Assembly (NCBI RefSeq): GCF_034047335.1
Contig: NZ_CP139137.1
Location: 1,860,001 to 1,924,000, forward strand
Direction: 5' to 3'
DNA: 64,000 nt
Origin: Chryseobacterium sp. JJR-5R
Lineage (GTDB): Bacteria > Bacteroidota > Bacteroidia > Flavobacteriales > Weeksellaceae
Positions 20,796 to 29,423 of the stretch are shown piece after piece (within the stretch, counting starts at the first letter, position 1; every line of letters starts with the position of its first letter). The notes under the pieces are model-generated. The model did no database searches. It saw only the letters and a list, made by a program, of their open reading frames with translations, and was not told the origin of the DNA. The position numbers and the translations under genes are program-made.

Positions 20796-20796
20796 T

Positions 20797-20811
20797 GATA
20801 CAATTTGTATC
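20797..20811. promoter_or_regulatory. Operator-like palindrome GATAC-N5-GTATC, site 1
   Basis: GATACAATTTGTATC is a 15-bp palindrome around its central base, immediately before the repressor start codon (minus strand) and overlapping its predicted transcript start. A second site of the same form lies 33 bp away centre to centre. Confidence 0.72.
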
Positions 20812-20813
20812 AG

Positions 20814-20821
20814 CAAATATA
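20814..20821 (-). promoter_or_regulatory. -7 box of the S24 repressor gene (TATATTTG on minus strand)
   Basis: The minus strand reads TATATTTG, an exact TAnnTTTG match, 18 bases before the repressor ATG at 20795. It sits between the two palindromes, so the repressor would block its own promoter. Confidence 0.6.
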
Positions 20822-20829
20822 CAAAAAAT

Positions 20830-20844
20830 GATACAGATAGTATC
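20830..20844. promoter_or_regulatory. Operator-like palindrome GATAC-N5-GTATC, site 2
   Basis: GATACAGATAGTATC shares the 5-base arms of site 1 with a different centre. It abuts the -7 box of the polymerase operon (20845-20852) and overlaps the presumed -33 zone of the leftward repressor promoter, so one bound protein could shut both. Confidence 0.72.
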
Positions 20845-20852
20845 TAGTTTTG
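20845..20852 (+). promoter_or_regulatory. -7 box of the polymerase operon (TAGTTTTG)
   Basis: TAGTTTTG fits TAnnTTTG and ends 4 bases before ATG 20857, which would give an almost leaderless message. It begins directly after operator site 2. Confidence 0.5.
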
Positions 20853-20856
20853 TAAA

Positions 20857-22005
20857 ATGAACCGTGCAATTGTACATATGGACCTGGATGCATTTTTCGT
20901 ATCCTGCGAAACACGAAGCAACAGCGCCCTGAACGGCATCCCCCTGATCATAGGCGGGGGCGACCGCGGGTTGGTGGCTTCCTGTTCCCATGAAGCGCGG
21001 AAGTTGGGGGTACGCTCTGCTATGCCCATCCGGATGGCACTCCGGCTCTGCCCAGAGGCCAAGGTCATTAAAGGGGATTATGAGCTGTATTCCAACCTAT
21101 CGCATACGGTAACTGAAATTATTCAGGAGAAAGTCCCGGTGATGGAAAAATCAGGCATCGATGAATTTTATCTGGACCTGTCCGGGATGGACAGGTTTTT
21201 CGGCTGTTACCGGTGGACGCAGGAAATTGCGGCGGCCGTTACCAAAGAAACGGGGCTTCCGCTCAGCTTTGCCTTGTCTGCAAACAAGACGGTTTCAAAG
21301 ATCGGGACCGGCGAGGCTAAACCCGGCGGGAAGCTGCAGATTCCGGAGCTGGATATCCGCCCTTTCCTGAACCCTTTATCGGTAAAGAAAATACCGATGG
21401 TAGGGGACAAAACTTTCCGGCTGCTTTCAAGGATCGGGATCCGGACGATCCATACCCTTTCCGAGATGCCGGTCCCGGTCCTCAGGCAGATGATCGGGGA
21501 AAGCGGGAAAGACCTCTGGAAAAAAGCCAACGGGATCGATGAAAACCCTGTGGTCCCGTATTCTGAGCGGAAATCCATTGCTACGGAACAGGTCTTTGCC
21601 ACTGATACCATTGATATCCCGGAATTAAAAAGGATCCTGAGCGGCATGTCGGAAAAGCTGGCCTACCAGCTGCGGCAGGAAAAATGGCTCACTTCTACCG
21701 TGGCAGTCAAGATCCGCTATGCCAGTTTCGATACCGAAACCCGGCAGAGCCGGATAGCTTATACTTCTGCAGATCATACCCTGTCACGGGTAGCCCTTGA
21801 GCTTTTTAACCGGCTATATACCCGGCGGATGAGAATCCGGCTGATCGGTCTCAGGTTTACAGGCCTGGTCCACGGGAGCCACCAGATGAACCTGTTTGAA
21901 GACACTGAAGAACAGATGAACCTGTACCAAACCATGGATGAACTTAAAAACCGGTTCGGGGCAGGTGCTGTCGGCAGGGCTTCGGGTTTTGATTTTGAAA
22001 AATAA
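20857..22005 (+). CDS. dinB: Y-family DNA polymerase (DinB/Pol IV type)
   Basis: A 382-residue Y-family translesion polymerase. Catalytic carboxylates are visible in 'VHMDLDAFFVSCE' (Asp9 and Asp11) and 'SGIDEFYLDLSGMD'. The palm/fingers part has 'ALNGIPLIIGG' and 'GVRSAMPIRMALRLCP'; the thumb HhH segment is 'VGDKTFRLLSRIGIRTIHTLS'; the little finger runs from about residue 240. The C-terminus lists 'QMNLFEDTEEQMNLY', which could act as a beta-clamp binding peptide. It is transcribed with the DnaE2-like gene 21 bases downstream and faces the S24 repressor. The arrangement parallels lexA-imuB-dnaE2 mutasome cassettes, with this gene in the imuB place but with its active site intact. Confidence 0.9.
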   Translation: MNRAIVHMDLDAFFVSCETRSNSALNGIPLIIGGGDRGLVASCSHEARKLGVRSAMPIRMALRLCPEAKVIKGDYELYSNLSHTVTEIIQEKVPVMEKSGIDEFYLDLSGMDRFFGCYRWTQEIAAAVTKETGLPLSFALSANKTVSKIGTGEAKPGGKLQIPELDIRPFLNPLSVKKIPMVGDKTFRLLSRIGIRTIHTLSEMPVPVLRQMIGESGKDLWKKANGIDENPVVPYSERKSIATEQVFATDTIDIPELKRILSGMSEKLAYQLRQEKWLTSTVAVKIRYASFDTETRQSRIAYTSADHTLSRVALELFNRLYTRRMRIRLIGLRFTGLVHGSHQMNLFEDTEEQMNLYQTMDELKNRFGAGAVGRASGFDFEK

Positions 22006-22026
22006 ACAACACTAAACTTTTTTATT

Positions 22027-25000
22027 ATGTATCTTAATTGCCATTCTTTCCACAGCCTGCGTTACGGGACCTTATCCGTAGAAGAACTTGTACAGAAAGC
22101 CAAAAGCCTGGGCATCAAAGAACTGGTGCTTACGGATATCAATACCGTTACGGCTGTTTACGAATTTAAAGATGAATGTGAAAAGGCCGGGATCAGGCCC
22201 ATTGCGGGAATGGAAGTCAGGAAGGAAAACAGGCTGCTGTATATTGCCGTGGCCCGGGAATTTTCCGGGATCGGGGAAGTGAACCGTATGATGACCGCCC
22301 ATAACTGCGACGGGCAGGAGCTTTCGGAAAAGGCACCGGATTTTGAAAATGTATCGGTTATTTATCCGCTGGAGAATATTCCGGCGGTACTGAAGGACAA
22401 TGAATATATCGGGATCCGGGAGGAAGAACTGAATTTACTGATCCGGCCTGAACTGGAAAAACAGATCGGACGGATGGTCATCCTTCAGCCGGTGACTTTC
22501 AGTTCCCAGAAAGAGTACAACCTCCATCTGATCCTCAGGGCTATTGATAACAATACGCTCTTATCCATGCTTTCAGAACAGGATATCTGCCGGAAATCAG
22601 AATACCTCAGGCCGGAAGGAGAGGTCAACAGTGCCTTTCAGTACCATCCTGAGATTATTGAAAATACCAAAAAGCTGCTCAGTGCATGCAGCTTTGAATT
22701 TGAGTTCGGCAAAGTCCGTAACAGGCAGTGTTATACGCGGTCCAAAGCCTCCGACCTTAAAATGCTGCGTAAGCTGGCCTATCTGGGACTGGAGAGGCGC
22801 TACGGGCTTAATCATAAAGAAGCGCAGGAAAGAGTAGATCGGGAACTGAAAGTGATCGACAACCTGAATTTCTGTTCCTATTTTTTGATCACCTGGGACA
22901 TTATCCGTTACAGCAACCGTATGGGGCTGATGCATGTAGGGCGGGGGAGCGGGGCCAATTCCATTGTCAGCTACTGCCTGGGCATTACCGATATCTGCCC
23001 TTTGGAGCTTGACCTTTATTTTGAGCGGTTCCTGAACCTGAACCGCAATTCGCCGCCGGATTTTGACATCGACTGGAGCTGGCAACACCGGGATACCATT
23101 CTGGAGTATATCTTTGACCGTTACGGAAAAGAGCATGTGGCATTCTGCGGGACCAATGTACAGTTTAAATACAAATCGATCTTGCGGGAAGTGGGCAAGG
23201 TGTTCGGCCTCCCTAAAGAAGAGCTTGACGGCCTGGCCAATAATTCTCCGTACACCCATGACCTGAACTCCGTTGTGAAGCACGTCCACCGGTATGGTGC
23301 CATGATGGAGAAATTCCCGAACCAGCGGAGCATGCATGCCTGCGGAATCCTGATCTCCGAAGAACCGATCACCAATTTTACCGCCCTGGAAATGCCCCCG
23401 AAAGGCTTCCCTATCGCACAGTTCGATATGGACACAGCCGAAGATATCGGTCTTGAAAAGTTTGATATCCTTTCCCAGCGCGGACTCGGCACCATCAATG
23501 ATACGGTGGAGCTTATTAAAAAAACCAGGGGCATTACCGTGGATATCCGGGATACCACCTTATCAAAAAACGAAGCAAAGGCAAATGAATACTTGGCTGC
23601 AGGGAACACCATCGGATGTTTCTATATTGAATCCCCGGCCATGCGCGGGCTTTTGAGAAGGCTGAAATGCGAAGACTACCGGATCCTGGTGGCCGCTTCC
23701 TCAATCATCAGACCCGGCGTGGCGCAGAGCGGAATGATGCGGGAGTATATTTTCAGGCACAACCATCCGGACCGTTTTGAGTACTTTCATCCGGTGTTTG
23801 AAGAAAACCTGAAGGAGACCTACGGCATTATGGTCTACCAGGAAGACGTCATTAAGATTGCGCAGTATTTCGGAGGGCTTGACTTGGCGGACGGCGATAT
23901 CCTCCGCAGGGCCATGAGCGGGAAAGAAAGATCGATCAAGAAGCTGCAGGAAGTGAAAGCCAATTTTTTTGCAAAATGTAAGGAACGAGGACACTCTGAG
24001 GCACTCACCACAGAAGCGTTCCGGCAGATCGAATCCTTTGCCGGGTATTCCTTCTGCAAGGCACATTCCGCATCCTATGCCGTGGAAAGCTACCAAAGCC
24101 TGTACTTAAAAGTCTATTACCCGCTGGAATTCATGGTTTCGGTGATCAACAACCAGGGTGGCTTTTACCGGACTGAGGTATATATCCATGAAGCCCGGAT
24201 GTCCGGTGCAAACATCCAGGCGCCCTGCGTAAATGAAAGTGATTTCCTGACCACACTGAAAAATAAAGATATCTATCTTGGGTTCATGCTCCTGCAGGGG
24301 GTGGAAACGAAAACAGCGCATAGAATAGCTGAGGAGCGGGAACGGAACGGAAAATACCGGTCACTGCAGGATTTTATCCGTCGGGTACCTGCAGGCACTG
24401 AAACCGTACAGACGCTGATCTTTATCGGCGCGTTTCGCTTTACCGGCAAGCCTAAAAATGAGCTGCTGGTTGAAGCCCGGATAATATTTACCAACTTCAG
24501 GCCTGAAAACCGCGGGCTTATGCTGATTGAAGAACCGCTGCAGCAGTACAGGCTTCCTGAACTGAAAAGGGCGCCTTTTGAGGATGCCTTTGATGAAATC
24601 GAAATCATCGGGTTTCCGGTTTCCTGCAGCCCTTTTGATTTATTACAGACGGAATACCGGGGCTCGGTATTTGTAAAAGACCTCCCGCTCTACCATAAGC
24701 GCCAGGTAAAGATGCTGGCCTACCTGATTTCCAGGAAACACGTCCCTACCAGAAAAGGAGCTATGTATTTCGGGACCTGGATCGATGCGAACGGCGAGTA
24801 TTTCGATACCGCCCATTTCCCGGACAGCCTGAAGGAATATGATTTCAGGGGCGGCGGATGCTACCTGCTGCTCGGCACCGTGGAAATTGATTACCATTTT
24901 CCTACCGTTACCATCCACAAGATGGCAAAAATGCCGATGATCCCTGATCCCCGGTATGCTTATGACCTGGAAATGCAGTACGATGTCCATAAACGGATCA

Positions 25001-25083
25001 GGGAAGATGTCAGTATGACCTCAAGAATGCCGTATCCGCAGGCCCAGGAAATCAACATGCCGAGGCAGAAGTTTAAACGTTGA
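22027..25083 (+). CDS. dnaE2: DnaE2-like DNA polymerase III alpha subunit (error-prone type)
   Basis: A 1018-residue C-family polymerase, shorter than the replicative DnaE (about 1150-1500). The N-terminal PHP domain ('MYLNCHSFHSLRYGTLSVEE') keeps 'CHSFHS' and 'LVLTDINTV' where active PHP domains have HxH and TDH, so the PHP metal site looks degenerate. The polymerase core has 'HVGRGSGANSIVSYCLG' and the catalytic 'PPDFDIDWSW' (Asp345, Asp347, Asp349), then 'GYSFCKAHSASYAVESYQSL'. The position after a Y-family polymerase under an S24 repressor points to the mutagenic DnaE2 role. An alternative would be a second replicative-like DnaE, which the short length and degenerate PHP argue against. 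Confidence 0.88.
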   Translation: MYLNCHSFHSLRYGTLSVEELVQKAKSLGIKELVLTDINTVTAVYEFKDECEKAGIRPIAGMEVRKENRLLYIAVAREFSGIGEVNRMMTAHNCDGQELSEKAPDFENVSVIYPLENIPAVLKDNEYIGIREEELNLLIRPELEKQIGRMVILQPVTFSSQKEYNLHLILRAIDNNTLLSMLSEQDICRKSEYLRPEGEVNSAFQYHPEIIENTKKLLSACSFEFEFGKVRNRQCYTRSKASDLKMLRKLAYLGLERRYGLNHKEAQERVDRELKVIDNLNFCSYFLITWDIIRYSNRMGLMHVGRGSGANSIVSYCLGITDICPLELDLYFERFLNLNRNSPPDFDIDWSWQHRDTILEYIFDRYGKEHVAFCGTNVQFKYKSILREVGKVFGLPKEELDGLANNSPYTHDLNSVVKHVHRYGAMMEKFPNQRSMHACGILISEEPITNFTALEMPPKGFPIAQFDMDTAEDIGLEKFDILSQRGLGTINDTVELIKKTRGITVDIRDTTLSKNEAKANEYLAAGNTIGCFYIESPAMRGLLRRLKCEDYRILVAASSIIRPGVAQSGMMREYIFRHNHPDRFEYFHPVFEENLKETYGIMVYQEDVIKIAQYFGGLDLADGDILRRAMSGKERSIKKLQEVKANFFAKCKERGHSEALTTEAFRQIESFAGYSFCKAHSASYAVESYQSLYLKVYYPLEFMVSVINNQGGFYRTEVYIHEARMSGANIQAPCVNESDFLTTLKNKDIYLGFMLLQGVETKTAHRIAEERERNGKYRSLQDFIRRVPAGTETVQTLIFIGAFRFTGKPKNELLVEARIIFTNFRPENRGLMLIEEPLQQYRLPELKRAPFEDAFDEIEIIGFPVSCSPFDLLQTEYRGSVFVKDLPLYHKRQVKMLAYLISRKHVPTRKGAMYFGTWIDANGEYFDTAHFPDSLKEYDFRGGGCYLLLGTVEIDYHFPTVTIHKMAKMPMIPDPRYAYDLEMQYDVHKRIREDVSMTSRMPYPQAQEINMPRQKFKR

Positions 25084-25403
25084 ATAAATAAAGTGTATAG
25101 GTGATTTTAGCATATTATTTTGCCGGTATACTTTGAAATCTAACGGCAGTCTGTTAAATTAATTCCGGTTTAATAAAGCTATTGTAATGCTGAACTTAAT
25201 GAAACCAGCTGGATGATTTGTGAAATCCTTTTTATCACTGCTTTATTTTTCTGCTTATGGAATTTCAGGTAAGTTTAAAAACCCTGTAATTTCCAGACCG
25301 ACATTTGTTAAAATATTCTTTTGATCGGGAACAGCTGTATATAACCTTAACATCCGGATTCAGGTTCCGGATGCCCGTAAGCAAATTTAAAGAGGCAAAT
25401 TAA

Positions 25404-25856
25404 TATCCGGGTTACTGTATTGAATTATCAGGCCTTGAGCTTTCATTAGAAATACAAACAGTCCCACTCACTATCGGTGATGATGAAATTACGTCAGCTA
25501 CTTCAGGTACTGATCAACTTCATACATCCAAAGATTTCCGTTTTTATCCAAATCCGGTAAAATCAGCATCAGATATAGAAAACGACAGCCCGATAAATAA
25601 ACCGGAATTATTTGCTTTAACAGCAACAGGACAGCATGTTTTAAGCAAAACCGTAAATGCCAGGTCTGTTCAGGTTGATTTATCAGATTTACTTACGTTT
25701 AAGGACATGCATATCGTTTTGGGATCTGTTTATATTTCAATGCCATCATCCATAATATCATTGGTTTTTAAGATTATTGTACGCTGCCGGGCTAACCGGT
25801 TTTATAAATGTTCCGTCACATTAAGATACGGTGGCAGCCTTAATGGACGCCTGTAA
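25404..25856 (+). pseudogene. Remnant of a secreted protein with type IX sorting domain
   Basis: The frame is open for 150 codons after a stop at 25401 but has no usable start, so it is the orphaned 3' end of a gene. 'DFRFYPNPVKSASDIEND' matches the opening of the Por secretion (T9SS type A) sorting domain, followed by 'LFALTATGQHVLSKTVNA' and 'SVQVDLSDL', which match its strands. The expected 'GVYIVKI' end is present only as 'GSVYIS' and the frame then runs on 39 codons past it. The rest of the 25084-26020 gap has no gene. I infer a decayed T9SS-exported adhesin or enzyme. Confidence 0.6.
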
Positions 25857-26020
25857 TTTTCAGAAGCATCAGACCTATCTGTCTTTTTTCTGTTAAACCT
25901 AAACAAAAAAACTCTTTTGTATTATTTTAAGGCAGGTACGGTATTTGAAGCTGTTAAAAATACCTGACAGTGGCCTGTAGCATTAAATTATTGCCTACCA
26001 CATCATCAAAAAAATAAATT

Positions 26021-26995
26021 ATGAAGATATTAAACAATTTTTGGGGAATACTTAAAGGAACTTACAAAGACTGGAGCGCACGCGATTTAGGCACGGAAGC
26101 CGCCAGCTTGGCATACAGCGCCATTTTTTCAATCCCGGGTCTTCTGATTATCGTGATCTGGATTACGGGAATTTTCTTTGGCGAAGAAGCGGTACGCGGC
26201 GAGATTACAAAACTCATCGGAAGCATGATGGGAAAAGATGTGGGGAAGAGCCTGGAAGAAATGGTTGTAGGAGGCATGGTGGATAAGAAGAACGTGGTGA
26301 TGAAAATCATTGGGATCGTTACGCTTGTCTTTGGTGCCACATCATTGTTTTTTCAGTTTCAGAAATCCCTCAACAAGTTGTGGGATGTGACGGCTGCACC
26401 GAAAAAAGCGTGGGAAAAATACCTTCTTGACCGCGCGAATTCCCTGGGGATGATTGTTGTTATTGCATTCCTTTTGCTGATTACCCTGCTTTTAAGTTCT
26501 TTTATCGGTCTTGCCAATGATTGGGTGATCCGCCGTTTCGGCCTTGAAACCCTTATTCTTGTAAACGTCATCAATATTGTGGTGGGTCTGCTGGTTACCC
26601 TCTTCCTTTTCGCAGCTATGTTCAAAATCCTGCCGGATGTTGAACTGCAGTGGAAATCGGTCTGGGTAGGAGCGGCCGTAACAGCGGCACTTTTTACGCT
26701 GGGAAAATATATCCTGACTTTTTATTTCGATAAATTCAACCCCAGTTCCTCTTTCGGTACGGCAGGAACCATTATTTTACTGCTTCTCTGGATCAATTAC
26801 AGCTTCCAGATTATTTTTTTCGGGGCAGAGTTCACCAAAGTATATACCAAAACAATGGGCTATAAGCTTAAGCTTTCAAAACATGCAAAATGGAGCCCTC
26901 AGATCGTTCCGGAAGAAGATGCTAAAGAGGTGGTATCCGGTATTGAATCTTCGCACGATACGGCAAATAAAACAGCGAATGATACCATGGTTTAA
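26021..26995 (+). CDS. YihY/virulence factor BrkB family membrane protein
   Basis: A 324-residue inner-membrane protein with about six helices and the YihY core: 'AASLAYSAIFSIPGLLIIV' (the family's A-Y--LFS-P), 'SLFFQFQKSLNKLWDV', 'LLVTLFLFAAMFKILPDV' and 'FGTAGTIILLLLWINYSFQI'. A soluble charged tail of about 45 residues follows. The family was once annotated as RNase BN, which is wrong for this fold; the real role is unknown, with envelope-stress and permease suggestions. It stands alone and ends before a strong terminator at 27160. Confidence 0.9.
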   Translation: MKILNNFWGILKGTYKDWSARDLGTEAASLAYSAIFSIPGLLIIVIWITGIFFGEEAVRGEITKLIGSMMGKDVGKSLEEMVVGGMVDKKNVVMKIIGIVTLVFGATSLFFQFQKSLNKLWDVTAAPKKAWEKYLLDRANSLGMIVVIAFLLLITLLLSSFIGLANDWVIRRFGLETLILVNVINIVVGLLVTLFLFAAMFKILPDVELQWKSVWVGAAVTAALFTLGKYILTFYFDKFNPSSSFGTAGTIILLLLWINYSFQIIFFGAEFTKVYTKTMGYKLKLSKHAKWSPQIVPEEDAKEVVSGIESSHDTANKTANDTMV

Positions 26996-27159
26996 CTAAC
27001 CAATCAGTCCTGCTGCTGAAAACAGTATTTACAGTAGAGATTATTAAGGATTTGTGAATATCCGGAGCCCATGTGTAATGATAAAAAGGAAAATAATTCC
27101 TGTTATCTGCAGAGGGAGGGTCTTTTTTATCCTAAGGTCTTAAATTAATTCAGTTCAAT

Positions 27160-27190
27160 CTCCGCCCGGTCATTCGGGCGGAGATTTTTT
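27160..27190 (+). terminator. Rho-independent terminator
   Basis: A 9-bp perfect stem CTCCGCCCG / CGGGCGGAG with a 6-base loop is followed by ATTTTTT. It lies between the YihY gene and the convergent fucosidase operon. Confidence 0.85.
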
Positions 27191-27296
27191 ATACCGCAGG
27201 CTGCAATTGTATTTCTTTCCGGCAGCTGATTTATTTTTACGGAAAATCCGGCAGGCATCAGGGAAAACTTACGGTGATAATGTAAATGCCGTATCC

Positions 27297-29423
27297 TTAT
27301 TTTCCGTCAGTCAGGATCCCGATTTCAGCGGCTGTGCAGACATTCCCGGATACCAGTCCGGCAGCCGTAAAGCGGATATAGCGGGCCGCAACCGTTTCCC
27401 TGAATACTACCTGCTGTTCCACGGGGTTTGCCTTGATGTTAGAAAATTCCCCTTCTGCTGCACACTGCCAGTGTACACCGTCCGTACCGGTTTCAATCCG
27501 GTAATGGCTTACGGTTCCGCTTACGTTTCCGTCCTGGCGGGGAAGATAGGTGAACCCTCTCAGGTTCTGATTTTTGCCGGTATCAATCACCATCTGTACA
27601 GGTGCTGACGGAGAATGGACCTGGGAACTGATCCAGAACGTTTCCGGATGGTCATCAACAGCATAGACCGCCGGATGTGCCGTATCAGAAGACAGTGGCT
27701 GTATGATTTTCCAGCCTGATTTTACGGGACCGAATGCAAGGAAAGCCGTTTCACTCTGCCGGCTGCCGCGAACGGATATTGCTTTTACCGTTCCGTCATG
27801 AACCATTATGAAAGGTTTACGGTACCGTAAAGATTTTGAAGTGGGAGCCATGCCGTCAAGCGTATAATAAATGACGGAAGAAGGCTGAGGGGAGGATAGG
27901 GTGACTTTTCCTTCAGAGCTGCGGCGGATTACAGGCTTTTCAGGCATTTCGGGTTCATTGTACAGTCCGAAATCACTTAAGGCCACTGCAACGGGAGACT
28001 GGGTAATCTTGAGTTTCACTCCCGCCGTGGTAATCCTTTTCGGAAGGCGGATAAGCCGGTTGGGCCCGATGCTGGTGGAGGCGGCAATCTTTTCCCATTT
28101 CCCGTTGAGGAGCGCTTCCAGGGTAAAAGCTTCTATGCGCTGCCCCAGCTTTATATTCTCCCGCAAACGGATGACGTTGAACGTTTTTTCAGCAGGCAGC
28201 ATGACCGTGAGTTCAGGCAGGTGTACTTCGTCATCGGTGGCCCAGTACGTATACCGGTCCGGGTCGAGCAGATGCTGCGGTCCGTATCCAGAGAGATTAT
28301 TTCCCCTGACATTACTGGCATGCAGTGCCGCCCCTTCCGCAAGATTCAGGGCAAAAGTCTGTTTGAGGAGCTTTCCGAACTGCCGGAGCGAATTTACATC
28401 TTCGGGATTCAGCAGGCCTTCCGGGTTGGGTGACAATCCCAAATCAAGGCCGGCTCCTCTGCCGACACTCCTGTAATAGAGGTCCAGCAGTTCGGCGGGT
28501 GTCTTTACCCGGCTGTTTTCGCGGGCATGATAAAACCATCCCGGGCGAAGGGATACATCACACTCAGCAGGCATCCAGTAGGTTCCGTTGCGTGTACCTT
28601 CGGTTGCCATTTCATATTTGGTGAAGCCGTTGGCCGGCTTCTTTCCGTCTTCAGGGCTCTGCGGGTCATATGTAGCCCAGCAGGTTTCCCCGGCATGCCC
28701 CGCTTCATTTCCCACCCACCGGACATCCGGGCCTGCATCCCCGAAAATCACGGCTCCCGGCTGCATCTTCCGGGTAATGGCCCAGGTGGAGTCCCAGCCG
28801 TAATACGCAGCGCGATCAATTTTCCGGGTCTCGCGGGTATTTCCGTAATATCCGTCTCCGCCGTTGGCCCCGTCATGCCAGGAAATAAAAAGGTCGCCGT
28901 AACGGCTGTACAGTTCCCGGAGCTGTTCCCGGTACAGGTCAACATATTCCGGCGTTCCGTATAACGGGCTGTTGCGGTCCCATGGGGAGCAGTAAATCCC
29001 CATTTTCATCCCGAGTTTTTCACATGCTTTTTGATATTCTTTTACCATGTGCCCTTTTCCGTTTTTCCACGGGCTTTTGCGGATGCTGTACTCCGTGGTT
29101 TCCGTAGGCCAGAGGCACAGGCCGTCATGATGCTTGGCCACGACGATCACGCCTTTGAATCCGCCCTCTTTTGCCGCGGACACAATCTGCTCCGCATCAA
29201 ACTTAGAAGGATTGATCAGCGAAGGGCTTTCATCCCCGTACCCCCATTCCCGGTCGGTATAAGTCCCGGTGCTGTAGTGGATGATGCAGTACATTTCCAT
29301 TTCATGCCACCTCAGCTGTGCTTCGGAAGGCAGGGCACCGTAAGGCGGCAGAGTATCCTGGGCACGGCAGGGCAGCATGCCTAAGACTAAGATAATACCG
29401 GCTGTAATGATCCGTTTTCTCAT
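27297..29423 (-). CDS. Secreted alpha-L-fucosidase (GH29) with C-terminal carbohydrate-binding domain
   Basis: A 708-residue exported enzyme (signal peptide MRKRIITAGIILVLGMLPCRA). GH29 features: 'FKGVIVVAKHHDGLCLW' for the substrate-binding His pair and 'DLFISWHDGANGG' for the nucleophile Asp. After the catalytic domain (to about residue 350) come an F5/8-type C domain, a small 'SSVIYYTLDGMAPTSKS' segment of the CHB_HEX_C type, and a second F5/8-like domain to the end. It releases L-fucose from glycans. It overlaps the GH35 gene by 4 bases, so both are translated from one leftward message; together they would trim fucosylated galactosides. Confidence 0.92.
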   Translation of the reverse strand: MRKRIITAGIILVLGMLPCRAQDTLPPYGALPSEAQLRWHEMEMYCIIHYSTGTYTDREWGYGDESPSLINPSKFDAEQIVSAAKEGGFKGVIVVAKHHDGLCLWPTETTEYSIRKSPWKNGKGHMVKEYQKACEKLGMKMGIYCSPWDRNSPLYGTPEYVDLYREQLRELYSRYGDLFISWHDGANGGDGYYGNTRETRKIDRAAYYGWDSTWAITRKMQPGAVIFGDAGPDVRWVGNEAGHAGETCWATYDPQSPEDGKKPANGFTKYEMATEGTRNGTYWMPAECDVSLRPGWFYHARENSRVKTPAELLDLYYRSVGRGAGLDLGLSPNPEGLLNPEDVNSLRQFGKLLKQTFALNLAEGAALHASNVRGNNLSGYGPQHLLDPDRYTYWATDDEVHLPELTVMLPAEKTFNVIRLRENIKLGQRIEAFTLEALLNGKWEKIAASTSIGPNRLIRLPKRITTAGVKLKITQSPVAVALSDFGLYNEPEMPEKPVIRRSSEGKVTLSSPQPSSVIYYTLDGMAPTSKSLRYRKPFIMVHDGTVKAISVRGSRQSETAFLAFGPVKSGWKIIQPLSSDTAHPAVYAVDDHPETFWISSQVHSPSAPVQMVIDTGKNQNLRGFTYLPRQDGNVSGTVSHYRIETGTDGVHWQCAAEGEFSNIKANPVEQQVVFRETVAARYIRFTAAGLVSGNVCTAAEIGILTDGK

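Noticed and set aside
27901..28964. Plus-strand frames opposite the fucosidase gene
   Set aside because: Long opposite frames result from GC-rich codon use of the GH29 gene; they lack any domain pattern.
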